A stretch of DNA of 64,000 bases. Origin: Spirochaetae bacterium HGW-Spirochaetae-1 (GTDB lineage Bacteria; Spirochaetota; UBA4802; UBA5550). Below are positions 42,446 to 52,008 of this stretch, in pieces. Made by a program: the position numbers and the translations under genes. Under the pieces are notes generated by a model that did no database searches, had not been told where the DNA came from, and worked only from the letters and a program-made list of their open reading frames with translations. Every line of letters begins with the position of its first letter. The first letter of the stretch is position 1. The stretch is from positions 62,001 through 126,000 of the forward strand of contig PGXY01000008.1 in the NCBI GenBank assembly GCA_002839375.1. Reading direction: 5' to 3'.

Positions 42446-43357
42446 ATGAAACAGTGCTGTTCCATTCGGAAGGCGGGGTACAAAAAAATTATTTCGGGAA
42501 GCGTTTTGCTCGGGAATATTCGTTCTATTGTAATAATTATTCTGGCATGCATAACCGTATTCTGTCAGGGATGCAGCGATGATTTTGACCGGCTGATTGT
42601 TGAAGAGGTTGAGGCCGGCGGCGGAGTTGTTCCCGGCGGCCCTGATGACACCCTGGCGCCGGTAACGGGAGGCTCGGGCCTATTGACCATAGCCGATACA
42701 AGGACTGATTCCATCACCGTGGAATGGGTGCGAGCCTCTGATAACGAAACAGTGAGTGCGGAGCTTCTTTATAAAGTAATTATGTCCGACAATTCAGACA
42801 TAGCTAACTATGCGGAAATTGTTGAAAATGGAATTGAATATACCACGGGTTGGAACCTCGATATACAGACCATAACTCTGCGCGGACTTGAACCGGACAG
42901 AACCTATTATTTCAATGTGCTGGTCAGTGACAGGGCTGGGAATGTTTCCGCATATGTTATGAACTCAGCCGTGACCGATGAGATTCCCGCCATCGACACT
43001 GAGCCGCCCGTTCTGGTGAACGACGGTGAACTGACTATATTTCAGCCCCAGACCAACTCCGTGAAGATAAAATGGCAGAAGCCCAGTGATAATGTAACCG
43101 CTTCCGATGACCTGGAATACCAGATATATTATTCCTTGTTGCCCAATATTGAAACTTATACCGATATAATGAACAACGGGACCTATGCCTCGCTGCTTAA
43201 TGGAATAAGCTACACGGTCGGTGAATGGATCCCGGGCCTTAACAATGAACTTATCGGGGGCCTTGCTCCGGGAACGACATATTATTTCAATGTTATGGTC
43301 CGTGATGAGTACGAAAATATCGCCGTTTTTACCATGGAAGAGGGTGCAACCGAATAA
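42446..43357 (+). CDS. Lipoprotein with two fibronectin type III domains
   Basis: The start is uncertain: ATG 42446 is given, but TTG 42506 (GGGAAG just upstream) would leave a compact lipoprotein signal with hydrophobic core SIVIIILACITVF and a Cys. After a Gly-rich linker, two Fn3 domains follow, each with the W-x-x-S/P-D-N pattern and the closing LxPxTTYYFNVxVxD. Fn3 repeats serve as spacers or binding modules in exported proteins. It opens a run with a barrel/TPR protein and a hybrid kinase. Confidence 0.7.
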   Translation: MKQCCSIRKAGYKKIISGSVLLGNIRSIVIIILACITVFCQGCSDDFDRLIVEEVEAGGGVVPGGPDDTLAPVTGGSGLLTIADTRTDSITVEWVRASDNETVSAELLYKVIMSDNSDIANYAEIVENGIEYTTGWNLDIQTITLRGLEPDRTYYFNVLVSDRAGNVSAYVMNSAVTDEIPAIDTEPPVLVNDGELTIFQPQTNSVKIKWQKPSDNVTASDDLEYQIYYSLLPNIETYTDIMNNGTYASLLNGISYTVGEWIPGLNNELIGGLAPGTTYYFNVMVRDEYENIAVFTMEEGATE

Positions 43358-43435
43358 TTGCCGCCGTTAGCGGGGCGATGGCGTTGTGCGAAATATTTCC
43401 ACTTCGCCCTAATACGAGTGAGAGTGGAAGAAACA

Positions 43436-44491
43436 TTGAGAAAGATTTTATTGATAGCGGCGGTTCTTTTTCTTTTTTCCGGCCGGGATGCACGGTCTGA
43501 ATGGGCAGGGAATAATGATCCGATGAATCCCCTTATGCTCGGTGTTTCCGGGGGATACGGTATGCTCTCGGGATATTATGACGCCACTCTGACAGGGGCA
43601 TACTCCCTCGGTGTTTTTATCATTCCCTATGCCGGTGAATTTCTAATGGGCGAAGCTGATATGACTTTCGCACGATACGGTATCAGGAATACGGAATCAT
43701 CATCCCTCATGTCTTTTTCTGCCAATATCGGGCCGGTTCTTTACTATTCTCCGTGGTCGTTTTTTCGCGTATATGCATCAGTTTCCTTCAGGGGGAGCGT
43801 CTTTCATATAGACGCAAGAAATACCGGGAAGCAGGACAGCACATTCAAGGCGGGATTTTCTTTTGGGACCGGTTTTTATATTCCTGTTATGCAAAAAATC
43901 CAGGCGCGCTTCTCATACCGGTTTTCAGAAAATGATCTTTCCGACAGGGCATTCATGAGCCATGAATTCAGCATGGGCATGGTATACAGCTTCGGCAGGG
44001 CAGGTATCAACGGCCGTGAAGGGAAAATTCCTTATTCCGAACTGAAGGGACACTATGACGAGGGCGTGGTCCGCTTCGAAGAAGGAGATTTCGCCTCAGC
44101 CGGGGATAGTTTTCAGAAAGTGCTGGCGCTCGATTCGGGTCACCGAGACGCGCAAAATTATCTCAGGATTATCGGGGAATCGGAAAAGGCCTATGGAGAA
44201 GCCAGGGTGCTTATGGAACGCCGGGATTATTACGGGGCTATCACAATACTCGAGAGTATACATCCGAAAATGAACGCGGCCAGGGAGAGCCTGGCCGGTG
44301 TTCGTCAATTACTTGCTGATCGTGTAGAAGGCATGGAGGGTCAGTGCGTTAAAGCTTATGATGATAAGAATTATGAAATGTGCATTGCCGTGTGCAGAAA
44401 ACTGCTGCTTATCGATCGGGAAAACCAGATAGCAGGGCTGTATCTTGAAAGGGCGGAAAAACGGCTCAGAACCATGAGAAAACTGAAATAG
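43436..44491 (+). CDS. Secreted beta-barrel/TPR protein
   Basis: TTG 43436 with GGAAG just upstream gives a good signal peptide (MRKILLIAAVLFLFS, cut near ARSEW). About residues 25-190 alternate aromatic and polar residues, as in an eight-strand outer-membrane barrel. The C-terminal part (~205-350) has TPR-like helices (VRFEEGDFASAGDSFQKVL and two weaker copies). A GTG upstream is also possible. It is 9 bp ahead of the hybrid kinase gene and may be a periplasmic or outer-membrane partner of it. Confidence 0.65.
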   Translation: MRKILLIAAVLFLFSGRDARSEWAGNNDPMNPLMLGVSGGYGMLSGYYDATLTGAYSLGVFIIPYAGEFLMGEADMTFARYGIRNTESSSLMSFSANIGPVLYYSPWSFFRVYASVSFRGSVFHIDARNTGKQDSTFKAGFSFGTGFYIPVMQKIQARFSYRFSENDLSDRAFMSHEFSMGMVYSFGRAGINGREGKIPYSELKGHYDEGVVRFEEGDFASAGDSFQKVLALDSGHRDAQNYLRIIGESEKAYGEARVLMERRDYYGAITILESIHPKMNAARESLAGVRQLLADRVEGMEGQCVKAYDDKNYEMCIAVCRKLLLIDRENQIAGLYLERAEKRLRTMRKLK

Positions 44492-44500
44492 GTCCTGCCC

Positions 44501-47281
44501 ATGAAGCTGAAGTATAAGCAGATCATCATATTCATAGTCATTATAATCGCATCGTCGCTTCCATTATCGCTTTTTATATTGAACCGCCAGGAGGCCGATA
44601 GCATTGATATTCTCAAACACCGCGGTGTGATTGACGCCCGGATGCTTGCGCGCTCTACGACGAACATACTTTTCATAAATGGCGGCGATATCATGAGTTC
44701 GCGGATTGACGCTGCTGAAATGATCACCATGTTCTCTCCTCTGAATGAAGATGGCCTTGTCTATGCCGACTCCATCCTTATTTCTTCGCGGAAAAAGTAT
44801 AACGGACTCATCCTTGCCTCCTATGTGAACGAAAATATTCTCAGGCCCGGATTCGTTGATTCCCTCAGGGTCGACGATGAAACCATTGAAAGGCTTCTCC
44901 GGCAGGAAAGCGTATCGGAACGGTACATGAAGGGCCTGAATGATATATGCTATGAGTTTGCAGCCACTGATTCGTTGCCTGGAAAGGCCCCCCTGTGCAT
45001 TAGCCGCCTTGTGTTTTCAAAAAGTGCAGTCCAGGCCCCCATAAGAAAAATGAAAAGTATTGTTTATGGTGTTACTGCCGCGGCCATAATCATTGTCACT
45101 ATAATCGGTTATTTCCTGGGGCAGATAATTTCCAGGCCGGTGGAAAGCCTGATCAGCGGCGTTGAGCATCTTGGAGGAGGCGACTTCAGCTATCGGATTC
45201 CCGTGAGATCCGGTGATGAGTTCGGGCGACTGGCCACCACATTCAACCATCTTGCCCATGTCGTAAGCCTGGAAATTTCGGAAATGCGGAAAAAAAATGA
45301 AGAGCTGAAAAGACTCGATATCCTGAAGGATGAATTCCTGGCTAATATATCGCATGAACTGAGAACACCTCTTTACGGAATCATCGGGCTCACCGAATCC
45401 CTCATTGAGAGCGTCAGGGGTGAATATGGAGATGACGCCATAAGGGAATTGACTCTCATCGCCGTCAGCGGCAGAAGGCTTTCCCAGCTGATCAATAATA
45501 TTCTGGATTTCTCAAAGCTGAAACACAGCGATCTCGAACTCCAGGTTAAGTCCGTGGATATGTACTCCGTAACCCAAATGGTCATCTCCATCCTCTATCC
45601 CCTGGTTCTGGAAAAGGGTCTCATCGTGGAGAACCGTATCGCCGTTGAATCGGTGTATGTATGGGGCGATGAATACAGGCTGCAGCAGATTATGCTGAAT
45701 CTTCTGGGCAATGCTGTTAAATTCACTGAGAAGGGAACTATTATCATTACATCGGCAATAACAGTCAACGATGAAGGCAAATCTTGTACCGTGATAACCG
45801 TGGAGGATAGCGGTATCGGTGTACCGGAAGACAAACGGGAATCTATATTCGAATCCTTCGAACAGGCAGACGGGTCCATTGACAGAATGTATTCCGGTTC
45901 GGGACTTGGCCTGGCCATAACAAAAAAGCTTGTGGAGCTTCACGGGGGCAGGATATGGATGGAGGAGGTGCCGCAGGGCGGTTCGCGTTTCAGCTTTACC
46001 ATGAGGACAAGCACTGTCATGCCTCTGTACCTTGCCAGTGAACGGCAGGGCGTAACCATGGAGGCTCAATACTATTTTGACGGTGATGCCGGGGTCCCTG
46101 GGAAGGATGAGACGAATGTTGATTCCATGCCGGACCTGGAGAACAGCGGAAAATCCCGCCTTCTCGTGATTGATGATGAGCACGTGATTCTGCAGGTCCT
46201 GAAAAAGAATCTGCAGCTCGCCGGGTACCGCGTCGATACCGTCATATACGGGTCCGATGCACTGGAATATATCGAGCGCCAGGGCCCGCCTGACCTTATA
46301 ATCCTGGATTTAATGCTGCCGCGCATGTCGGGCTATGAGATATGCCGAAAGGTCCGGGAGCGGTATTCGTCCTATGAGCTTCCCATATTGATGCTCACGG
46401 CAAGGAATAAACAGGAAGACCTTATGGCGGGTTTCGAAGCCGGCGCAAATGATTACATAGGGAAGCCCGTGGAACGGCAGGAGCTGCTTGCCAGGGTCAA
46501 CAGCCTCCTTTCTTTTAAACAATCCGCAGCGCTTGCCGCAAGGCTTGGCGTCATAAACCGCGATATCGAGATTGCCCATGAAATACAGCAGACCGTTCTC
46601 CTGAAGGAAATTCCCCGGATCGAGGGTCTTGATATCGCCGTTAGCTACAGGCCCATGGAAAAGCTGGGCGGTGATTTTTACGACATACAAAGGCTTGCTG
46701 ACGGACGAATTGCCGTGCTCATTGCCGATGTCTCAGGTCATGGGATCCCGGCCGCCTTTATCTGCGCAATGTTGAAGGTCGCCTATTCATTTTACCTGGA
46801 GCTTGAGGAGGACCCGGCGCTGATCTTCGCCCGGGTAAACCGGATCATGTGTTCTTATCTGAAAGACCAGTATATCACGGCGGCCATGGCGATCCTCGAT
46901 ATGGAGAAAAACATCGCCCATATGACAAATGGCGGACACTGGCCTGTCCTGATCGCGAAAAAAACAGGGGGAGAGATACAGTCCCGGGAAATAAAGGGAT
47001 TCCCCTTTGGCTGGGTCGAGGATGTCGCGTATAAGACCATGGAGGTGAGTCTGGAAAAGGGCGATCGCCTCATTTTTTACACCGACGGTATTGTCGAAGT
47101 CAGGAATTCCGCGAACGAGATGTTTTTTACGGACAATTTCAATATTTATATCGGAAGTACATTGCATCTTTCCGCCGGCGAATTTGTGAACGGTGTCATG
47201 GAGACTGTGGCTTTATGGGGAGATGCGGTGCAGGGTATGCTGGACGACGACGCGACAATTATCGCCGTGGATATACTGTAA
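44501..47281 (+). CDS. HAMP sensor histidine kinase with receiver and PP2C (SpoIIE) output
   Basis: Protein of 926 residues. Two TM helices (about 7-28 and 187-211) flank a periplasmic sensor. Then come HAMP (to ~255), a kinase with His285 in ANISHELRTP, an ATPase (to ~500), a receiver with Asp603 (ILDLMLPRMS) and Lys655, and a PP2C/SpoIIE phosphatase with GGDFYD (723-728) and ADVSGHG (742-748). A kinase, receiver and Ser-phosphatase in one chain is unusual. The two STAS proteins upstream are likely targets of the phosphatase in a partner-switching system. Confidence 0.9.
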   Translation: MKLKYKQIIIFIVIIIASSLPLSLFILNRQEADSIDILKHRGVIDARMLARSTTNILFINGGDIMSSRIDAAEMITMFSPLNEDGLVYADSILISSRKKYNGLILASYVNENILRPGFVDSLRVDDETIERLLRQESVSERYMKGLNDICYEFAATDSLPGKAPLCISRLVFSKSAVQAPIRKMKSIVYGVTAAAIIIVTIIGYFLGQIISRPVESLISGVEHLGGGDFSYRIPVRSGDEFGRLATTFNHLAHVVSLEISEMRKKNEELKRLDILKDEFLANISHELRTPLYGIIGLTESLIESVRGEYGDDAIRELTLIAVSGRRLSQLINNILDFSKLKHSDLELQVKSVDMYSVTQMVISILYPLVLEKGLIVENRIAVESVYVWGDEYRLQQIMLNLLGNAVKFTEKGTIIITSAITVNDEGKSCTVITVEDSGIGVPEDKRESIFESFEQADGSIDRMYSGSGLGLAITKKLVELHGGRIWMEEVPQGGSRFSFTMRTSTVMPLYLASERQGVTMEAQYYFDGDAGVPGKDETNVDSMPDLENSGKSRLLVIDDEHVILQVLKKNLQLAGYRVDTVIYGSDALEYIERQGPPDLIILDLMLPRMSGYEICRKVRERYSSYELPILMLTARNKQEDLMAGFEAGANDYIGKPVERQELLARVNSLLSFKQSAALAARLGVINRDIEIAHEIQQTVLLKEIPRIEGLDIAVSYRPMEKLGGDFYDIQRLADGRIAVLIADVSGHGIPAAFICAMLKVAYSFYLELEEDPALIFARVNRIMCSYLKDQYITAAMAILDMEKNIAHMTNGGHWPVLIAKKTGGEIQSREIKGFPFGWVEDVAYKTMEVSLEKGDRLIFYTDGIVEVRNSANEMFFTDNFNIYIGSTLHLSAGEFVNGVMETVALWGDAVQGMLDDDATIIAVDIL

Positions 47282-47283
47282 CA

Positions 47284-47820
47284 CTATTTTTTCTTATCTG
47301 TGAAGCCGTAATGTTTCCGGGCGCAATCGGGGCATACACCGTGGGAGAACCGGGCCTGGGAATGATCGGAAATATACTCCTCCATCTGATGCCAGTTGTT
47401 GTCTTTATCGCGGATCTTTTTACAGAAACTGCATACGGGAAGAAATCCCTCGAGAACCTTGATTTCTTTTTTAAGTTCCATTGTCATCCGGGAAATCCGG
47501 TCAATTAAAAAGGCGATGAGGATAAAAACAGATAGTTGAATAAAGGCGTTTGTCCCGTTTTCAATCACGTCAAATTCTTTGAACCATAAATAATGAAAGA
47601 GAAGTCCCGAAACCGCGACGCTCAGTATGGACAGGAACATGCTGAAGGCTTTGCCATTGTACCAGGCTGCCAGGGCAACGGGAAGGACAACGAATACGGG
47701 GAACGAAATGGCCGGTCCGGTAATGAAATCCACATACAATACAATGGCCGTCAGGATGAGCCAGCACACCGCTGATATTGTATGAGATTGTAAAAGGGTT
47801 TCAATTTTGGTAAACCACAT
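47284..47820 (-). CDS. Membrane protein with C-terminal zinc-knuckle
   Basis: The ATG at 47820 is chosen because a consensus promoter (47845-47873) lies inside the longer TTG-start frame. The 178-residue product has about four TM helices, then a cytoplasmic tail with LPVCSFCKKIRDKDNNWHQM and HGVCPDCARKHYG. This Cys4 tail is common at the ends of bacterial receivers and sensors. It converges with the hybrid kinase, 2 bp apart. The leader is short (~19 nt) with no clear ribosome site. Confidence 0.75.
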   Translation of the reverse strand: MWFTKIETLLQSHTISAVCWLILTAIVLYVDFITGPAISFPVFVVLPVALAAWYNGKAFSMFLSILSVAVSGLLFHYLWFKEFDVIENGTNAFIQLSVFILIAFLIDRISRMTMELKKEIKVLEGFLPVCSFCKKIRDKDNNWHQMEEYISDHSQARFSHGVCPDCARKHYGFTDKKK

Positions 47821-47844
47821 AAATACTACACTACGCGAGATCAA

Positions 47845-47873
47845 ATAATATAACGAATTATGGATTTTGTCAA
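47845..47873 (-). promoter_or_regulatory. Consensus sigma70-type promoter
   Basis: On the minus strand: TTGACA (47873-47868), a 17-bp spacer and TATTAT (47850-47845). It fixes the start of the membrane protein gene at or after about 47838. Confidence 0.75.
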
Positions 47874-48071
47874 GAATATTCAAGCATGTAAATCATCACA
47901 GTTATAGTTTAATAAAGGGAACTATTGTACGGAAAAAACTTGATTTCAGGAGCACCGATGTTATACTTTTAAACATACGGGCCGCATTCCAGGCTGGATT
48001 GACGTTTGAATATTATTGTCGGGAACGATAAAAGGTCTGAGACTGTTCGTGGCATACTGGAGGGGGAAGAT

Positions 48072-48476
48072 ATGGGTACATGGGGACCGGGAGTTTTTGA
48101 GGACGACTGTACACTGGAATGTTTTACCGATTTGCGTGATTCAGAATCCATCGAGTATATCAGCAATGCCCTGGAGGATGCCGTGGATTCCATTTATCTC
48201 GATTACGAAACCTCGTGTGCCGCTGTGGTTGCCGCGGCGGTCATAGATGCCCTTGTCAATGATATGGATTATGATTCCGGGAACGGACAATTTATGGAGT
48301 GGGTGAACCAAAACCGTAAGATGCCCGTGGTGCGCTTTAAGAACGAGGCCGTGAAGGCATTGCGGAGGGTACTCTCCGAGGATTCTGAACTCTATGAGCA
48401 GTGGCTGGAAAATGACAGCAGCTTTATGGAATGGAAAGCGGGCCTGGAAAATATTATCATGAGACTTGCCGAATAA
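48072..48476 (+). CDS. DUF4259-family protein
   Basis: The ATG at 48072 follows a strong GGAGGGGGA site; the frame from 48006 is longer but has no ribosome site. The 134-residue product opens with MGTWGPGVFEDD, the signature of the DUF4259 family, which is acidic and soluble and of unknown role. It stands alone between the membrane protein and the nucleotidyltransferase-like gene. Confidence 0.8.
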   Translation: MGTWGPGVFEDDCTLECFTDLRDSESIEYISNALEDAVDSIYLDYETSCAAVVAAAVIDALVNDMDYDSGNGQFMEWVNQNRKMPVVRFKNEAVKALRRVLSEDSELYEQWLENDSSFMEWKAGLENIIMRLAE

Positions 48477-48644
48477 TGTTATAAAAAAATAGAACGGGCA
48501 AAGAAAATATCCCCACCCATCATACAAAATATATTCAATTCAGTATTTGCCGTGCTTTCATTATCCCTTGACAGGGGCGGGCCCTCGTGAGAGATATGCC
48601 CGTGATGTATTAATATTGCCTGATGATGCGGAGGAACATTGACT

Positions 48645-49913
48645 ATGGATCTGTGGTCTGATATTTCGCTGGGTGAAGTGACCCATGATTATAATTCGTT
48701 TTCGGCGGAGCAGCGCGAATCGCTTATCGGGTATATGAACCGGCATTTTCCCCCGGCGGTTTTTTCTCTGCACCTGCAGCATCGTAGAAAGGCCCTGGCC
48801 AACATGGAAGGAGAGAAGAACGTCCTGGACGGGGCAGTTCAGGAATTTCCTCCTTTTGTTCCTGCAGCGGGAATCGATGCATCCCCCGCCAATCTTCGCG
48901 GGCATGCCCTGGTGTTGACCGCGGGAGGCGAAGGTGAGAGGCTTCGCCTGAGTCTTATCAGTGAGGGGGTGCCGGCCCGCGAACTGGAGAATTTCACCAA
49001 GGCAACATATTCGCTTCCCGGATTCTACGGGGATTTCGGCACGCTACAGACAAACCTGGCCATGATTGCTTTTTTTTGTGCTGAATATGGTATGGATATT
49101 CCCGTGATTGTAACCACGGGATCAGAAGGGTCCGACACGGCCCGGGTTATCCCCGGCCTGCTGGAGAGGTACGAAAATTTCGGACTGGCCAATATTCGTG
49201 TGGTCATGCAGGACGAAAGGCTTCACTTTACCGTGGATGAAAAGATTGTCTGCCGTGCCGACGGAGGGAATATAATACCGGTTACTCAGCCCGATGAAAC
49301 GGGCGGCCCGCTCATGAAACTCAGGGAAAAGACAGGCGCAGGCGGCCCATCTGCGCTGGAGTGGCTTGAGACCCTGGGCTGTGATAAAATAATTGTTGTA
49401 CAGGCAACGGCGCTCTATGATCAGCGCCTTCTTCCCCTCATAGCAGGGGCCCTGCGGGGACATGACTGCATCGGCGCGGGTATTCTCCGTGAAGGCTTTC
49501 CCGTCGATGATCCCTACGGGACCTTTGTTTCGCTGAAGCGTGGAGGTGAAAGCAGGACGGTTATAATCGAGCAGCATACCAGGAACGATGCGACACGGGC
49601 TGTCAGGGACGGATCGGGGAAATATCATCTTCCCTATAACACGGGATTCTATGCCTTTGAGAACTCTCTGCTGGCCGGGCAGGGCCTTCCCGATTATGCC
49701 ACGTCTCCCAAGGAAATACTGCCGGGACTTCCCCGTTCACCCAAGGCGGGCTATGCTGCCACGGCCCTTCTGCCCCTGGCGAAAAACCCACAGGTGCTGA
49801 CTATTGATCCGGACATGTTCCATGTACTGAAAACCACCGAAGACCTGGGGCCGCTGGCAAAACTGGGGAAACGCAGGGGCCTCGATGAGATATGCAGAAA
49901 AATGGTAAAATAA
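48645..49913 (+). CDS. Nucleotidyltransferase-like protein (UDP-sugar pyrophosphorylase fold)
   Basis: Protein of 422 residues (ATG 48645, GGAGG 10 nt upstream; TTG 48639 is also possible). Near residue 87 it has ALVLTAGGEGERL, close to the LxxGxGxR loop of GT-A nucleotidyltransferases, then KATYSLPGFYGDFGTLQTNLA, as in sugar-1-phosphate uridylyltransferases. The central IVVTTGSEGSDTARV and YGTFVSL parts also fit. The substrate is not evident, and catalytic lysine assignment is uncertain. GlgX at 61.8 kb gives a general link to glycan metabolism. Confidence 0.6.
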   Translation: MDLWSDISLGEVTHDYNSFSAEQRESLIGYMNRHFPPAVFSLHLQHRRKALANMEGEKNVLDGAVQEFPPFVPAAGIDASPANLRGHALVLTAGGEGERLRLSLISEGVPARELENFTKATYSLPGFYGDFGTLQTNLAMIAFFCAEYGMDIPVIVTTGSEGSDTARVIPGLLERYENFGLANIRVVMQDERLHFTVDEKIVCRADGGNIIPVTQPDETGGPLMKLREKTGAGGPSALEWLETLGCDKIIVVQATALYDQRLLPLIAGALRGHDCIGAGILREGFPVDDPYGTFVSLKRGGESRTVIIEQHTRNDATRAVRDGSGKYHLPYNTGFYAFENSLLAGQGLPDYATSPKEILPGLPRSPKAGYAATALLPLAKNPQVLTIDPDMFHVLKTTEDLGPLAKLGKRRGLDEICRKMVK

Positions 49914-49919
49914 GACGCC

Positions 49920-50357
49920 TTATTTTACATTCGAGAATTTTAGATTATCAATGCCATGGGCCGATGTTTCCCTGTCGTATTTTTCAATGAAGGCATCTTC
50001 TTTCTCGTCCCTTTCAGCGGGCTTCATCTTTTTAACGGCTGCCTCACCGAATTTGCCGAGAAAATCCCTGCGGGCCATGCGGTGCACCAGCTCATCCCAG
50101 AAACATTCATCTTCAAAATCAGTCATGATAAGATCCAGCTCATCGGCCAGTCCCTTGCCCGGTACAAGAATATCATCGTCCTTTTCCACCAGTTCTTTAA
50201 AGCCGAAATCCCCTGCCAGGGACAGGAGGTACTGTTCGGCTTTATCAAGCTCTTCGATCCGCTCATCCTCGTCGCGGATGTCGTTGGCTACGGTGTTTCC
50301 CAGACATGCCAGTTTCACCAGGGCAAGATACTGTTCTCTGGTCAGTTCAATTTTCAT
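49920..50357 (-). CDS. Hypothetical acidic protein
   Basis: Protein of 145 residues, helix-rich, acidic in the first half (NDIRDEDERIEELDKAE) and charged at the end. No family is recognised. It begins one base after the stop of the NfeD-like gene, whose 3' end supplies GGAG for its ribosome site, so it is cotranslated with that protein. Confidence 0.6.
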   Translation of the reverse strand: MKIELTREQYLALVKLACLGNTVANDIRDEDERIEELDKAEQYLLSLAGDFGFKELVEKDDDILVPGKGLADELDLIMTDFEDECFWDELVHRMARRDFLGKFGEAAVKKMKPAERDEKEDAFIEKYDRETSAHGIDNLKFSNVK

Positions 50358-50358
50358 G

Positions 50359-50778
50359 TTACATCTCCTTGTGTGATTTCACCATAAGGGTGAGCCCTTC
50401 CATGTCAACAACAATGATTTTTCCGCCACTTATTATGGTGTCATGGTCTGCGGTGGAATAGGCCTGCCACACTTCATTGCTCACGAGCACGCGGCCACGG
50501 GGAGCCAGGGTATCCACGGCCGTTCCGGTTTTTCCGATCATGGAATGAACCGTGTCGTGGGGCCTCGTGGAATAGGAGCGCCACACAAAAGGAAACATGA
50601 TGATGTCCTTCAGGGCCCAGGCAGAGATGATGATCAGTTTCCAGTACCAGGCCAGGTTTGTCCGTCCGCCGAAAAAAAGAACGAGAGCCGTAACCAGGCC
50701 CAGGGCCGGCAATTGCAGCAGCGTGTAGCGGATGATAACGGGCGCCGCAATTTTTCCCCGGCCTGGTGTATTCATCAC
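50359..50778 (-). CDS. NfeD-like membrane protein
   Basis: Protein of 139 residues. Two TM helices (about 15-37 and 44-62) are followed by an OB-fold domain of the NfeD C-terminal type (MIGKTGTAVDTLAPRGRVLVS up to the closing LMVKSHKEM). NfeD proteins usually pair with a flotillin-like protein or a membrane protease; neither is in this window. It lies between the SDR gene upstream (7-bp gap) and a hypothetical gene one base downstream, forming a three-gene unit. Confidence 0.75.
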   Translation of the reverse strand: MMNTPGRGKIAAPVIIRYTLLQLPALGLVTALVLFFGGRTNLAWYWKLIIISAWALKDIIMFPFVWRSYSTRPHDTVHSMIGKTGTAVDTLAPRGRVLVSNEVWQAYSTADHDTIISGGKIIVVDMEGLTLMVKSHKEM

Positions 50779-50785
50779 GTTGCCG

Positions 50786-51697
50786 TCACTTGTTCAGAAG
50801 GGGGGCGATATAGCCGAAGCTTTCCACGATGGAACCGAGGGTTTTCGGTTCCTCCAGGGCCGTTATTTCATTCCAGTGACTGCGTATTTCCTCCGGCGAT
50901 ATATTCGTCTTTCCGTCACCCAGGAGTACTCCTTTTGAGCAGACAATGGCGGTCCGGCTGTAGTACCCGCTGAAGCAGTTAAAAATCATGCCGTTGTCAT
51001 TATTCTCTTCAGAGGCAAGGTAGAGCAGGAGAGGCGTGATGTATTCCGGTTTTAAAAGCTCGGCCAGGTTCGGCGGGAAAATGCTGCTGGTCATGCGGGT
51101 CACGGCATTGGGAGCGATGGTATTTATCCTGATATTGTTTTTCGCCGTTTCGAGTTTCAGCACATTCATGAGGCCGATGAGTCCCATCTTGGCCGATGCA
51201 TAATTGGCCTGGCCGAAATTGCCGTAGAGCCCCACACCCGATGAGGTGAAAATAATTCTTCCGTAGTTGCGCTCCTTCATGGCAGCGAGTGCCGGCCGTG
51301 TGACGCAGTAGGCCCCCTTCAGGTGGACCGTTAGCACGGCGTCCCATTCATCTTCGGTCATTTTGGTGAAGGAGTGGTCGCGCACAATACCGGCGTTGTT
51401 GACGAGGATGTCGAGGCTGCCGAAGGTATCCAGGGCGCAAGCCGTGATGTTTTCACCGCCCTGCACCGTTGAGACACTGTCGTAGTTGGAAACGGCTTTC
51501 CCTCCGTCTTTGATTATTTCTTCGACAACGGAGTCAGCGGCTTTTTGTGTCTGTCCGGAACCGTCCAAAGCGCTGCCCAGGTCATTGACCACTATCATGG
51601 CTCCCCTGCGGGCAAGCTCAAGGGCATGGATTCTTCCCAGACCGGCACCGGCGCCGGTTATAACCGCTACTTTCCCATCAAATCGTATGTCTGACAT
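50786..51697 (-). CDS. MFE2-type short-chain (R)-3-hydroxyacyl-CoA dehydrogenase
   Basis: SDR of 303 residues. The cofactor loop VAVITGAGAGLGRIHALEL and the following VVNDLG are typical of the dehydrogenase part of peroxisomal MFE-2/HSD17B4. The catalytic Ser, Tyr and Lys are present in IIFTSSGVG and GQANYASAKMG. It should oxidise (R)-3-hydroxyacyl-CoA with NAD and is the natural partner of the MaoC hydratase at 28488, or may act on a hydroxysteroid. It is about 10 kb from the catabolic cluster and heads a unit with the NfeD-like gene. GAGG precedes the ATG. Confidence 0.87.
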   Translation of the reverse strand: MSDIRFDGKVAVITGAGAGLGRIHALELARRGAMIVVNDLGSALDGSGQTQKAADSVVEEIIKDGGKAVSNYDSVSTVQGGENITACALDTFGSLDILVNNAGIVRDHSFTKMTEDEWDAVLTVHLKGAYCVTRPALAAMKERNYGRIIFTSSGVGLYGNFGQANYASAKMGLIGLMNVLKLETAKNNIRINTIAPNAVTRMTSSIFPPNLAELLKPEYITPLLLYLASEENNDNGMIFNCFSGYYSRTAIVCSKGVLLGDGKTNISPEEIRSHWNEITALEEPKTLGSIVESFGYIAPLLNK

Positions 51698-52008
51698 GGA
51701 GCCTCCTGATCATTTTTGCCATATACTATTATCCGGTTTTTCAGTTGTCGACCGATTTTATCCTGGGATTGTAAAAAAAACGCTATTGCAGCTTTTTTAG
51801 CTCCATTGAAACGACTTATGCAAGACTGAGAAGATACTATATGCGGTCATGTTAAAATAAGGAATAGGGATAATTTTTATTATTGTTCTTCCATCTTTCT
51901 GATGGTATAATCATAGGTCAAACCAAGCGCTTTTCAGCGATAAGATTTCGTAGATGAATACTATTTAAACAATTTAATAAGATCGTGCTGAATAAAGAGC
52001 GATTCAAT
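51698..52008. other. Intergenic stretch, nothing firm
   Basis: The 311-bp gap between the divergent SDR and hybrid kinase genes is AT-rich. I see no strong promoter, hairpin or palindrome in it beyond poor matches. Confidence 0.5.

Noticed and set aside
45512-46183. Antisense 223-residue frame in the hybrid kinase
   Set aside because: Opposite strand of ATPase and receiver domains; no features.
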